The translations under genes were made by a program, and so were the position numbers. Shown here one piece after another: positions 43,888 to 51,487 of a stretch of 64,000 nucleotides of DNA. Within the stretch, counting starts at the first letter, position 1, and every line of letters begins with the position of its first letter. This DNA comes from Saccharopolyspora spinosa NRRL 18395 (lineage in GTDB: Bacteria; Actinomycetota; Actinomycetes; Mycobacteriales; Pseudonocardiaceae): assembly GCF_000194155.1 (NCBI RefSeq), contig NZ_GL877879.1, positions 1,433,568 to 1,497,567 on the forward strand. The letters are read 5' to 3'. The notes beneath the pieces were generated by a model. The model was not told the origin of the DNA. It made no database searches and saw nothing but the letters and a program-made list of their open reading frames with translations.

Positions 43888-44874
43888 TCAGGCCTCCGCC
43901 TCCAGCATCTCGGCCGTCACCGCGGATTCGGTGTCCGGAACACCCAGTTCCCGGGCGCGCTTGTCGGCCATCGCCAGCAGCCGGCGGATCCGGCCGGCCA
44001 CCGCGTCCTTGGTCATCGGCGGGTCCGCCAGCTGGCCGAGCTCCTCCAGCGATGCCTGCCGGTGCGCCAGCCGCAGCCGGCCCGCAACCGTCAGGTGGTC
44101 CGGAGCCGTCGGGCCCAGCAGCTCCAGCGCCCGCTCGACCCGCGCGGCCGCGGCGACCGCGGCGCGCGCCGAGCGGCGCAGGTTGGCGTCGTCGAAGTTC
44201 GCCAGCCGGTTGGCCGTCGCCCGCACCTCACGGCGCATCCGGCGCTCCTCCCACGCCAGCACGCAGGAGTGCGCACCGAGCCGGGTCAGCATCGCGCCGA
44301 TCGCGTCGCCGTCGCGGACCACCACCCGGTCCGCGCCGCGCACCTCGCGCGACTTCGCCGCCACGCCGATCCGCCGCGCGGCACCGACCAGCGCCAGCGC
44401 CGCCTCCGGCCCGGGGCAGGTGACCTCCATCGACGAGGACCGGCCCGGCTCGGTCAGCGAGCCGTGCGCGAGGAAGGCGCCGCGCCACGCCGCTTCGGAG
44501 TCGCAGGCGCCGCCGGAGACGACGTGCGCGGGCAGGCCCCGCACCGGGCGTCCGCGCGGGTCGAGCAGACCGGTCTGCCGGGCCAGGCCCTCCCCGTCCT
44601 TGACCACCCGCACCACGTACCGGGTGCCCTTGCGCAGCCCGCCGGAGGTGATCACGTGCACGTCGGAGGTGTGCCCGAACAGCTCGTGGACCTCCTTGCG
44701 GAGCCGGCGCGCCGTGGAGCCGCTGTCCAGCTCGGCCTCGATCACCACCCGGCCGGCGACGATGTGCAGCCCGCCGGCGAAGCGCAGCAACGAGGAAACC
44801 TCAGCCCGTCGGCAGCACGTCTTCGTCACCGACAACCGGCTCAACTCGTCCTTGACCGCTGCGGTCATCGCCAC
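43888..44874 (-). CDS. whiA: DNA-binding regulator WhiA
   Basis: A 328-aa protein combining a LAGLIDADG-like N-terminal domain (TKTCCRRAEVSSLLRFAGGLH) and a C-terminal HTH (ASLEELGQLADPPMTKDAVAGRIRRL). In Streptomyces it works with WhiB to switch on sporulation septation genes; it is also conserved in non-sporulating actinobacteria. The GTG at 44874 gives the familiar MAMTAAVKDEL start; the ATG at 44868 overlaps the yvcK stop. It is the last gene of uvrC-rapZ-yvcK-whiA. Confidence 0.95.
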   Translation of the reverse strand: MAMTAAVKDELSRLSVTKTCCRRAEVSSLLRFAGGLHIVAGRVVIEAELDSGSTARRLRKEVHELFGHTSDVHVITSGGLRKGTRYVVRVVKDGEGLARQTGLLDPRGRPVRGLPAHVVSGGACDSEAAWRGAFLAHGSLTEPGRSSSMEVTCPGPEAALALVGAARRIGVAAKSREVRGADRVVVRDGDAIGAMLTRLGAHSCVLAWEERRMRREVRATANRLANFDDANLRRSARAAVAAAARVERALELLGPTAPDHLTVAGRLRLAHRQASLEELGQLADPPMTKDAVAGRIRRLLAMADKRARELGVPDTESAVTAEMLEAEA

Positions 44875-45833
44875 CGGTCCGTCCTCCTCTCAAGTGCGGC
44901 GCGCAGGCTGGCCGCGAGCGCCCCCGGGTCGTGCCGTCCCGGCACGGCGGGCGCGGCGATCTTGTCCAGCAGAGTCTGCGCACCCATTCCGGCCGCCGCA
45001 GCGCGGAGACGATCCGGGGTTGGCGCCGAGTCTGCGTCTGCCAACACCGCGTCGACCCGCAGCCGGGGTGCGTGGTGCGAGAGTACGTCGAGGTGTTGTT
45101 CGGGTGAGAAGCCCGCCGTCTCCCCCGGTTGTGGGACGAGGTTGAGCACCACCACGCGGCGCGCGGGAGTGGTCACCAACGCCTCGTGCAACTCCGGGAC
45201 CAGCAGGTGCGGCAGCACGCTGGTGAACCAGGAGCCGGGGCCAAGCAGCACCAGATCGGCTTCCAGCACCGCCCGAACGGCCTGCGGGCAGGCCGCCGGT
45301 TCCTCGTTGCCGTTCGCGTGCAATCGGACCTGTTTCACCCGTCCGGGCGTACTGGCGATCGCTACCTGCCCCCGGATCGTGCGTACCGCTTCCGGGTCCG
45401 AGTCCAGCCCGACGACGTCGGCGGCCATGTCCAGCGGCACCGTCGACATCGGCAGCACCCGGCCCCGCACGCCGAGCAGCCGGCCGGCGTGGTCGAGCAC
45501 CTCGACCGGATCGCCGAGCACTTCCAGCAGCCCGGCCAGCACCAGGTTGCCGACCGCGTGCCCGGCGAGGGCCCCGCTGCCGCCGAAGCGGTGCTCGAAC
45601 ACCGTCGACCACAGCTGCCCGTCGGCGTCGGTGTCGGCGAGCGCGGCGAGCGCCTTGCGCAGGTCGCCGGGCGGCAGCATGCCCAGCTCGCGGCGCAGCC
45701 GGCCGGACGACCCGCCGTCGTCGGCGACCGTCACCACGGCCGTCACGTCGGAGGTGATGCGGCTCAGCGCCGACAGCGTCGCCTGCAGGCCATGCCCGCC
45801 GCCCAGCGCGACCGCGCGCAGCGGGGCGCTCAC
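44865..45833 (-). CDS. yvcK: YvcK/CofD-like protein (gluconeogenesis factor family)
   Basis: A 322-aa protein. The nucleotide-binding start is AVALGGGHGLQATLSAL (about residues 7-23), then VVTVADDGGSSGRLRREL and LLGPGSWFTSVLPHLLVPEL. In Bacillus and mycobacteria the family binds UDP-sugars and influences cell-wall precursor supply and morphology. The GTG at 45833 overlaps the rapZ stop (GTGA), and the stop overlaps whiA, so translation of the three is coupled. Confidence 0.92.
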   Translation of the reverse strand: MSAPLRAVALGGGHGLQATLSALSRITSDVTAVVTVADDGGSSGRLRRELGMLPPGDLRKALAALADTDADGQLWSTVFEHRFGGSGALAGHAVGNLVLAGLLEVLGDPVEVLDHAGRLLGVRGRVLPMSTVPLDMAADVVGLDSDPEAVRTIRGQVAIASTPGRVKQVRLHANGNEEPAACPQAVRAVLEADLVLLGPGSWFTSVLPHLLVPELHEALVTTPARRVVVLNLVPQPGETAGFSPEQHLDVLSHHAPRLRVDAVLADADSAPTPDRLRAAAAGMGAQTLLDKIAAPAVPGRHDPGALAASLRAALERRTDRWR

Positions 45834-46708
45834 TCGCGCCCCAGGTCCCGGTGCACCGTCTTGACCATCATCCCGTCGTCCTCGGCCAAGCGGCGGGCCA
45901 GTTCCTCGGCCAGCGCCACGCTGCGGTGCTTGCCGCCGGTGCAACCAAGCGCCAAGGTCAGGTACCGCTTGCCCTCCCGGTGGTAGCCGGCCCCGACCAG
46001 CCGCAGCAGCTGCTGGTAGCTCTGCAGGAACTCCTCCGCGCCCTCCTGGCCGAGCACGTAGTTGCGGACCTCGTCGTCGAGGCCGTTGAACTCGCGCAGC
46101 TCCGGGATCCAGAACGGGTTCGGCAGGAACCGGCAGTCCATCACCAGGTCGGCGTCCATCGGCAGCCCGTACTTGTAGCCGAAGGACAGCACGGTCAGCC
46201 GGGTGCGGGTGCTGGCCTCGGTGCCGAAGGCGTCCTCGATCTTGGACCGCAGCTGGTGCACCGACAGGCTCGTGGTGTCCAGCACCAGGTCCGCCTCGGA
46301 GCGCAACTTGGACAGCAGCGACCGCTCCGCGGCGATCCCGTCGGCCAGCCGGCCCTCGCCCTGCAGCGGGTGGCCGCGCCGCACCTGCTCGAACCGGCGG
46401 ATCAGCACCTCGTCGGTGGCCTCCAGGAACAGCACCTTCGGCTTGTAGCCGCGGGCGTCCAAGTCTTTGATCACCGCCCCCAGGTCCTCGGTGAACGCCC
46501 GGCTGCGCACGTCCATCACGACCGCGACGCGGGTGACCGCGCCGCTGGAGCGCGCCCCAAGCTCCACCATCGTCGCGATCAGTTCCGGCGGCAGGTTGTC
46601 CACCACGAACCAGCCCAGGTCCTCCAGGCATTTGGCCGCGGTGCTGCGCCCCGCACCAGAAAGGCCGCTGACGACGGCGACCTCGATGCCCGACTGCTCC
46701 TCAGTCAC
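45830..46708 (-). CDS. rapZ: RapZ-family nucleotide-binding protein (RNase adapter)
   Basis: A 292-aa P-loop protein. Walker A is SGLSGAGRSTAAKCLED (about residues 14-30), with Arg in place of the usual Lys, common in this family. The C-terminal domain carries YKYGLPMDADLVMDCRFLPN and LTLALGCTGGKHRSVA. In E. coli RapZ directs RNase E to the sRNA GlmZ and controls amino-sugar synthesis. The actinobacterial role is less defined. GTG at 46708 overlaps the uvrC end by 8 bp. Confidence 0.93.
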   Translation of the reverse strand: MTEEQSGIEVAVVSGLSGAGRSTAAKCLEDLGWFVVDNLPPELIATMVELGARSSGAVTRVAVVMDVRSRAFTEDLGAVIKDLDARGYKPKVLFLEATDEVLIRRFEQVRRGHPLQGEGRLADGIAAERSLLSKLRSEADLVLDTTSLSVHQLRSKIEDAFGTEASTRTRLTVLSFGYKYGLPMDADLVMDCRFLPNPFWIPELREFNGLDDEVRNYVLGQEGAEEFLQSYQQLLRLVGAGYHREGKRYLTLALGCTGGKHRSVALAEELARRLAEDDGMMVKTVHRDLGRE

Positions 46709-48743
46709 TGCTCTCCCCTTCAGCGTTGTCGGCGCCGGGCGCTGCCCGGTCGTCCGGCACCGGGCGTCGCCCGGTTTCCGCGTCGGCCGCCAGCGCCGAG
46801 TGCACGGTCTCGGCGGTGCGGCGGCCGATCCCCGGGACCACGGCGATCTCCTCGACCTCGGCCTGGCGCAGTTTGCGCACCGAACCGAAGTGCTTGAGCA
46901 GCGCCGTGCGGCGGGTTTCGCCCAGTCCCGGAATCGCGTCCAATGTGGAGCTTGTCATGCGCTTGGCGCGCTTCTTGCGGTGGTAGCTGATGGCGAAGCG
47001 GTGCGCCTCGTCGCGGACCCGTTGCAGCAGGTAGAGCGCCTCGCTGGTGCGGGGCAGGATCACCGGGTCAGGGTCGGCGGGCAGCCAGACCTCCTCCAGC
47101 CGCTTGGCCAGCCCGATGACCGCGACGTCGGTAATGCCCAGCTCCGTCAGCGCGTCGGCGGCGGCGTTGGCCTGCGGCGCGCCGCCGTCGATCACCAGCA
47201 GGTTCGGCGGGTAGGCGAACTTGCGCGGGCGGCCGGTATCCGGGTCGATCGCCGCGCCGACAGGCCCCGATCCGGTCTGCTCAGCCGGGGTCTCGGCCTT
47301 GGCCGTTTCGCTGAGGTAGCGGTGGAAGCGGCGGCGCACCACCTCGTCGATGGAGCCGACGTCGCCGCCCTCGGCACCCTCCCGGACCTCGAAGCGGCGG
47401 TACTCGGACTTGCGCGGGACGCCGTCCTCGAACACCACCAGCGACGCCACCACATCGCTGCCCTGCACGTGGCTGACGTCGATGCACTCGATCCGCAGCG
47501 GCGCGGTGTCCAGCGCCAGCGCCTCCTGGAGCTCCTGCAGCGCCGCCGAGCGGGCGGTCAGGTCGCCGGCGCGGCGCAGCTTGTACTGCAGGAACGCCTC
47601 CTTGGCGTTGCGCTCGACGGTCTCCATCAACGCCCGCTTGTCACCGCGCTGCGGCACCCGGAGGCTGACGCGGCTGCCGCGCAGCTCGCTGAGCCAACCG
47701 GCGATCGCGTCCGCGTCGTCGGGCAGCTGCGGCACCAGCACCTCGCGCGGCACCGGGCTGCCCCCGGCGTCGGCCTGGTCGGCCAGCGATGCCTGTTCGC
47801 CGTAGAACTGAGTGAGGAACTGCGAGGTGAGTTCTGAGGTGTCGGTCTCCGTGCCATCAGCGTTGGCGACCTTGTCGATGACCCAGCCGCGCTGGCCGCG
47901 CACCCGGCCCCCGCGGATGTGGAAGACCTGCACGGCGGCGGCGAGCTCGTCCTCGGCGAAGGCCACCACGTCGGCGTCGGTGCCGTCGCCGAGGACCACC
48001 GCCTGCTTCTCCATCGCACGCCGCAGGGCCTCCAGGTCGTCGCGCAGCCGGGCGGCGCGCTCGAACTCCAGCTCCGCGGACGCCGCCTGCATCTCCTTGT
48101 CCAGCTTGCGCATCAGCTGGTCGGTGTGCCCGGCAAGGAAGTCGCAGAAGTCCCCGACGATTGACCGGTGCTCGTCGGCGGAAACCCGGCCGACGCACGG
48201 CGCCGAGCACTTGCCGATGTAGCCGAGCAGGCAGGGGCGGCCGATCTGCGAGTGCCGCTTGAACACCCCGCCGGAGCAGGTGCGCGCTGGGAACACCCGC
48301 AGCAGCAGGTCGAGCGTCTCGCGGATCGCCCACGCGTGCGCGTATGGGCCGAAGTAGCGGACGCCCTTGCGGCGCGGGCCGCGGTAGACGTGCAGCCGCG
48401 GGAACTCCTCGTGCAGGGTCACAGCCAGCACCGGATACGACTTGTCGTCGCGGTAGCGGACGTTGAACCTCGGGTCGTACTCCTTGATCCAGGAGTACTC
48501 CAGTTGCAACGCCTCGACCTCGGTGCCGACGACGGTCCACCGCACGCCGGTGGCCGTGGTGACCATCTGCCGGGTCCTAGGGTGCAGCCCAGCGAGGTCG
48601 GCGAAGTACGACGAGAGCCTGCCGCGCAGGCTTTTCGCCTTGCCGACGTAGATCACTCGGCCGTCGGCATCGTGGAACCGGTACACGCCGGGGGCGTCCG
48701 GGATCGTGCCTGGTGCTGGTCGGTAGGTGGACGGATCGGCCAC
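46701..48743 (-). CDS. uvrC: UvrABC excinuclease subunit C
   Basis: A 680-aa DNA-repair nuclease. The N-terminal GIY-YIG domain (DAPGVYRFHDADGRVIYVGKA) makes the 3' incision. A Cys cluster lies near residue 155, and a UVR domain (LMRKLDKEMQAASAELEFER) that contacts UvrB near 205. The RNase H-like half has ECIDVSHVQGSDVVAS, and the C-terminal tandem HhH region IPGLGETRRTALLKHFGS. It is transcribed leftward, away from the direct repeat at 48765. First gene of the uvrC-whiA operon. Confidence 0.96.
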   Translation of the reverse strand: MADPSTYRPAPGTIPDAPGVYRFHDADGRVIYVGKAKSLRGRLSSYFADLAGLHPRTRQMVTTATGVRWTVVGTEVEALQLEYSWIKEYDPRFNVRYRDDKSYPVLAVTLHEEFPRLHVYRGPRRKGVRYFGPYAHAWAIRETLDLLLRVFPARTCSGGVFKRHSQIGRPCLLGYIGKCSAPCVGRVSADEHRSIVGDFCDFLAGHTDQLMRKLDKEMQAASAELEFERAARLRDDLEALRRAMEKQAVVLGDGTDADVVAFAEDELAAAVQVFHIRGGRVRGQRGWVIDKVANADGTETDTSELTSQFLTQFYGEQASLADQADAGGSPVPREVLVPQLPDDADAIAGWLSELRGSRVSLRVPQRGDKRALMETVERNAKEAFLQYKLRRAGDLTARSAALQELQEALALDTAPLRIECIDVSHVQGSDVVASLVVFEDGVPRKSEYRRFEVREGAEGGDVGSIDEVVRRRFHRYLSETAKAETPAEQTGSGPVGAAIDPDTGRPRKFAYPPNLLVIDGGAPQANAAADALTELGITDVAVIGLAKRLEEVWLPADPDPVILPRTSEALYLLQRVRDEAHRFAISYHRKKRAKRMTSSTLDAIPGLGETRRTALLKHFGSVRKLRQAEVEEIAVVPGIGRRTAETVHSALAADAETGRRPVPDDRAAPGADNAEGESSD

Positions 48744-48764
48744 GCCTCCACCCTACGTGCGCGG

Positions 48765-48899
48765 GCCGGCTGCCCGGATCTCGGTGCGCCGCTCACTTCG
48801 GGCGGCCCGGCAGGGCACACTGGGTGGGTCTGTCGATGATCGCACTTAGCCGGGATCCGCACCTTGCCGGGAGGTCAGCCGTGAACGACGAGAACGCCC
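48765..48899 (+). repeat. Left 135-bp direct repeat (old promoter and start of the MBL gene)
   Basis: About 92% identical to 50264-50399. The last 52 bases, from the segment AGCCGGGATCCGCACCTTGC through the RBS GGGAGG and the start GTGAACGACGAGAACGCCC, are the same in both copies. The upstream 80 bp carries about ten differences. The repeat brackets an AT-richer segment with no host-like genes. Confidence 0.88.
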
Positions 48900-48928
48900 G
48901 GTTTGTCAAGGTAGTCAGCACTCGTTAG
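48881..48928 (+). pseudogene. Truncated duplicate 5' end of the MBL-fold gene
   Basis: GTG at 48881 with its GGGAGG RBS opens the same reading frame as the intact gene at 50380 (NDENA). After the sixth codon it enters foreign sequence (RFVKVVSTR) and stops at TAG 48926. It marks the point where inserted DNA split the original gene. Confidence 0.75.
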
Positions 48929-49048
48929 ACCTTCGAGATAGACGAACGTCGCGCTCGGTTCATCCAGGTGCAGCAACGTCCACTGTCTAGACGAGGACCG
49001 TCGGCTGTACGTAATCCGAACCTGTCCGATTGGTGCGGAGCTTGCGAC

Positions 49049-49246
49049 ATGGCAACAGCCATAACGGAGCGGCGCTACTGGCTGCCAATCGCAAACCCCA
49101 AAGAGCGCTACGGCGGAACACGGCACGCTTTCGACGGACGTCGATGGGACGGCGATAAGAGCGCGATATCGATTTGCGGCAAGAAGGCCAAGATGAGGAA
49201 AGCCACTGAGATTGAGTGGTTCAGCTTCCCCACGTGCACGTCTTGA
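49049..49246 (+). CDS. Small Cys/His-containing protein, 65 aa
   Basis: ATG at 49049 follows GGAG by 8 nt. The product (RRYWLPIANPKERYGGTRHA, then ICGKKA and EIEWFSFPTC) has the spacing H-n16-CG...C, ending in TCTS just where a second Cys of a CxxC pair would be expected; a one-base shift would restore SCLKQSS. I believe similar small proteins occur beside integrated elements in actinomycetes, but I cannot name a family. It is the first gene inside the insert; the next follows 22 bp downstream. Confidence 0.6.
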   Translation: MATAITERRYWLPIANPKERYGGTRHAFDGRRWDGDKSAISICGKKAKMRKATEIEWFSFPTCTS

Positions 49247-49268
49247 AACAATCTTCCTAAGGAACGGT

Positions 49269-49913
49269 ATGGATACGATGAGGTGGCCTGATGGCTCTCT
49301 CGTCGCTCCATATCCGGACGATCGATTCCCGGCAGAGGATCGACTACGGAATTTATACGTTCGCCGGTGGTCAACGGTAGATCATCAGTTAGCTGAACGA
49401 ATTCGAGCGCGGATGCGCAGGTACCGGGTGGCGGCGAGTGCGCAGGGGGCACAGCGTACTAGGCTCGCATCTAGGCGAGGTCATCTGAAGAGACTACGAG
49501 ATGGGGGTTCTGTCGTGCCCGCTGGTGATGACACAGACCGCGCAATCAGGGCTTTGCGCACCGGAGCGAGGCTCCCGGCAGACGCGTCACCCGTATTGGC
49601 GAACCTGGTTGACTCGGTTAGCACCATGCAGGTCGGACCTCACCTACCTAAGAACTGGCTGCATGCCTACATGTCAGTCCTTGACGTGGCCAGGTGCCTG
49701 GTGCCTGAACAAGGAACCCCTCGCGAGGATGAACAGCGGGCTATGACCCTGCTGAGGGGCGGCGCGCCGTTCCCGGTGGATTCCGGACCTGTGCTGGCGA
49801 AGATGCTCGAATGGTGCAGTCAGCTGGATCACGAGCCGAGACACCTGCCGAATGGGGAGCAGAGATCGACAAGGCAGCGAAGGACGTTGCTAAGGCCGTG
49901 GTCGTCGGAATGA
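49269..49913 (+). CDS. Hypothetical protein with duplicated module, 214 aa
   Basis: ATG at 49269 with AAGGAA upstream. The N-terminal 75 residues are basic and helical (RIRARMRRYRVAASAQ). Two copies of a module follow: DTDRAIRALRTGARLPADAS then PVLANLVDS (88-116), and DEQRAMTLLRGGAPFPVDSG then PVLAKMLEW (154-182). The duplication suggests two equivalent binding sites. TTA codons and weaker third-position GC mark it as foreign. No known family recognised. A rho-independent terminator lies 15 bp past the stop. Confidence 0.65.
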   Translation: MDTMRWPDGSLVAPYPDDRFPAEDRLRNLYVRRWSTVDHQLAERIRARMRRYRVAASAQGAQRTRLASRRGHLKRLRDGGSVVPAGDDTDRAIRALRTGARLPADASPVLANLVDSVSTMQVGPHLPKNWLHAYMSVLDVARCLVPEQGTPREDEQRAMTLLRGGAPFPVDSGPVLAKMLEWCSQLDHEPRHLPNGEQRSTRQRRTLLRPWSSE

Positions 49914-49927
49914 TGTGACCCTGAAAC

Positions 49928-49968
49928 AAAAAAGACCCCTCCAGCCGAAGCTGGGTGGGGGTTCTTTT
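49928..49968. terminator. Rho-independent terminator with U-tract inside the insert
   Basis: AAAAGACCCCTCCAGC and its complement (GCTGGGTGGGGGTTCTTTT) form a stem of about 14 bp with A/T runs on both sides, able to stop transcription in both directions. It is the most classical terminator in the window and unlike the U-less hairpins of the host genes. Confidence 0.9.
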
Positions 49969-50032
49969 GTTCGCTGACAGTTCGAATGTACCGGTGATGC
50001 TTGGCGCTGTCCCAGAACAGCGACAGCTTACA

Positions 50033-50263
50033 TTAAGGGATAATCCCGTTCCGTCGTTGCCAGTCAACCAAGGCGACCTGGTATCGATACCTAGCTTCCG
50101 AGTACCACTTAAGGTAAGCCTGGTTTTCTTGGTCCGCCAGGATCGCTAGAATCGGCCAAACCAGCCACCAGATACAGCAGGTAAAGAAGCCAAGGAAGAA
50201 GTGCGGCAGGTGGGTGCCCGGCGGGAGTCTGGACGCCCCGATACGTACAGGATCTCGTAACCC
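50033..50263 (-). pseudogene. 5'-truncated small membrane protein
   Basis: The minus-strand frame reads RLPPGTHLPHFFLGFFTCCI, then WWLVWPILAILADQENQAYL and a polar tail ending VDWQRRNGIIP. The hydrophobic block is one or two membrane helices, in a style common in phage and integrative-element proteins. Upstream the frame passes into the right direct repeat, where it encodes unrelated residues and lacks a proper start. The true N-terminus was probably lost at the repeat junction. Confidence 0.55.
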
Positions 50264-50399
50264 AGCCGACTGCCCGGATCTCGGTGCGCCGTTCACCGCG
50301 GGCGCCCGGCAGGGCACACTAGGTGGGGCTTTCGATGATCGCTCTAAGCCGGGATCCGCACCTTGCCGGGAGGTCAGCCGTGAACGACGAGAACGCCCA
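50264..50399 (+). repeat. Right 135-bp direct repeat (working promoter and start of the MBL gene)
   Basis: Counterpart of 48765-48899. This copy is joined to the intact MBL-fold gene. The two copies differ mostly in the promoter half and are identical over the last 52 bp including the start codon. Confidence 0.88.
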
Positions 50400-51318
50400 C
50401 CCCGACCGCGCGATGCTGTCCGAGGTCAGCCCTGGTGTGCACGCGTGGGTCCAGCCAGACGGCTCGTGGTGGATCAACAACGCCGGGGCGGTGCTCGGCG
50501 ACGACAGCATCGTGCTGGTCGACACCTGCGCGACCGCGCAGCGCACCCGCCGGTTCCTGGACGCGGTGCGCGCCGCAGGCGGGGACGCGCCGATCCGGTT
50601 CGCGGTGAACACCCACCTGCACGGCGACCACACGCACGGCAACGCCCTGCTACCCGATTCGACTGTCCTCATCGGACACTCCGCGACCCGCGCGGGCATC
50701 CTGTCGGACACGCTGCTCACGGATCTGCCGCCGGTGTGGGAACCGGTGCCGGAGTGGGGCATCGCCGAGCACCGCGCGCCGACGGTGGTGCTGGAGGATT
50801 CGCTGACCTTGCACAGCGGCGACCGCCGGATCGAGCTGCACCACCCCGGGTACGCCGCGCACACAGCCGGCGACGTGGTGGCGTGGGTGCCGGATGCCGC
50901 GGTGCTGTTCACCGGCGACCTGATCTTCCACGGCGTCACGCCGCTGGTGTTCATGGGGTCGGTCGAGGGCGCGCTGAAGTCGCTGGACTGGCTGGCCGGG
51001 TTCGCGGCGGCGAAGGTGGTGCCGGGCCACGGCTCGATCGTGCCCGGCCCGTCGTTCCCGCGGGTGCTGGAGGACCACGCCCGCTACTACCGGTTCGTCC
51101 TGGACACGGCCCGCCAGGCCCGCACCGACGGCCTCTCGCCGCTGGAGGCGGCCCGGCGCTGCGACCTCGGCGAGTTCGCGGCGTGGCCGGACCGCGAACG
51201 CATCGTCCTCAACCTGCACCGTGCCTACGCCGACGCCGACGACACCGATCTCGACATGGCGGCGGCGTTCGCCGACACGATCGCCTACAACGGCGGCCCC
51301 CTCCGCTGCGCGGTGTAG
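50380..51318 (+). CDS. MBL-fold metallo-hydrolase
   Basis: A 312-aa metallo-beta-lactamase-fold protein. The zinc motif is NTHLHGDHTHGNALL (HxHxDH, about residues 76-90), with further ligands in HTAGDVVAW, FTGDLIFHG and PGHGSIVPG. The substrate is unknown; the C-terminal helical part (DHARYYRFVLDTARQ) resembles SoxH/quinoprotein-relay-like hydrolases. GTG at 50380 follows GGGAGGTCAGCC. Its promoter and first six codons are the duplicated sequence described above. It was originally divergent from uvrC and is now 1.6 kb away. A 19-bp hairpin follows the stop. Confidence 0.88.
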   Translation: MNDENAHPDRAMLSEVSPGVHAWVQPDGSWWINNAGAVLGDDSIVLVDTCATAQRTRRFLDAVRAAGGDAPIRFAVNTHLHGDHTHGNALLPDSTVLIGHSATRAGILSDTLLTDLPPVWEPVPEWGIAEHRAPTVVLEDSLTLHSGDRRIELHHPGYAAHTAGDVVAWVPDAAVLFTGDLIFHGVTPLVFMGSVEGALKSLDWLAGFAAAKVVPGHGSIVPGPSFPRVLEDHARYYRFVLDTARQARTDGLSPLEAARRCDLGEFAAWPDRERIVLNLHRAYADADDTDLDMAAAFADTIAYNGGPLRCAV

Positions 51319-51328
51319 CGAGCTTTTC

Positions 51329-51380
51329 GGGGTGAACGGCATCTTCGAGCAACCGAGTCGCCGAAGATGCCCTTCACCCC
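51329..51380. terminator. Long hairpin after the MBL gene
   Basis: GGGGTGAACGGCATCTTCG and CGAAGATGCCCTTCACCCC pair over 19 bp with one mismatch around a 14-nt loop, 10 bp past the stop. It lies between convergent genes and abuts composite repeat copy 4. Confidence 0.75.
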
Positions 51381-51470
51381 TGGCCGAAGCCGCGCATTGG
51401 ACAGGCACGAATCGGGGATCCCGCAGACCAGACCGCTTCTACGGTTCCGCCACGCACCGCCACGCAGAAC
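51381..51470 (-). repeat. Composite intergenic repeat, copy 4 (5' part, diverged)
   Basis: Read on the minus strand from 51470: GCGTGGCGGTGCG, TGGCGGAACC, CTGCGGGATCCCCGA, then a CCAATGCG segment matching copies 1 and 3. The distal hairpin part is replaced by the MBL terminator. It lies between the convergent MBL and GH172 genes. Confidence 0.7.
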
Positions 51471-51487
51471 GAGTCCGGAAACCGTCT

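Larger units (their letters stand above)
48900..50263. mobile_element. 1.36-kb insert between direct repeats, remnant of an integrated element
   Basis: Visibly lower GC and different codon use (TTA, CAT, CAA, ACT frequent) than the flanks. It holds two small complete genes, a T-rich rho-independent terminator and a 5'-truncated membrane-protein frame. The 135-bp direct repeats at both ends duplicate the MBL promoter and start, as expected when an element integrates at a gene 5' end and supplies its own copy. No integrase or transposase is visible, so it is a remnant or relies on enzymes elsewhere. Confidence 0.65.
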
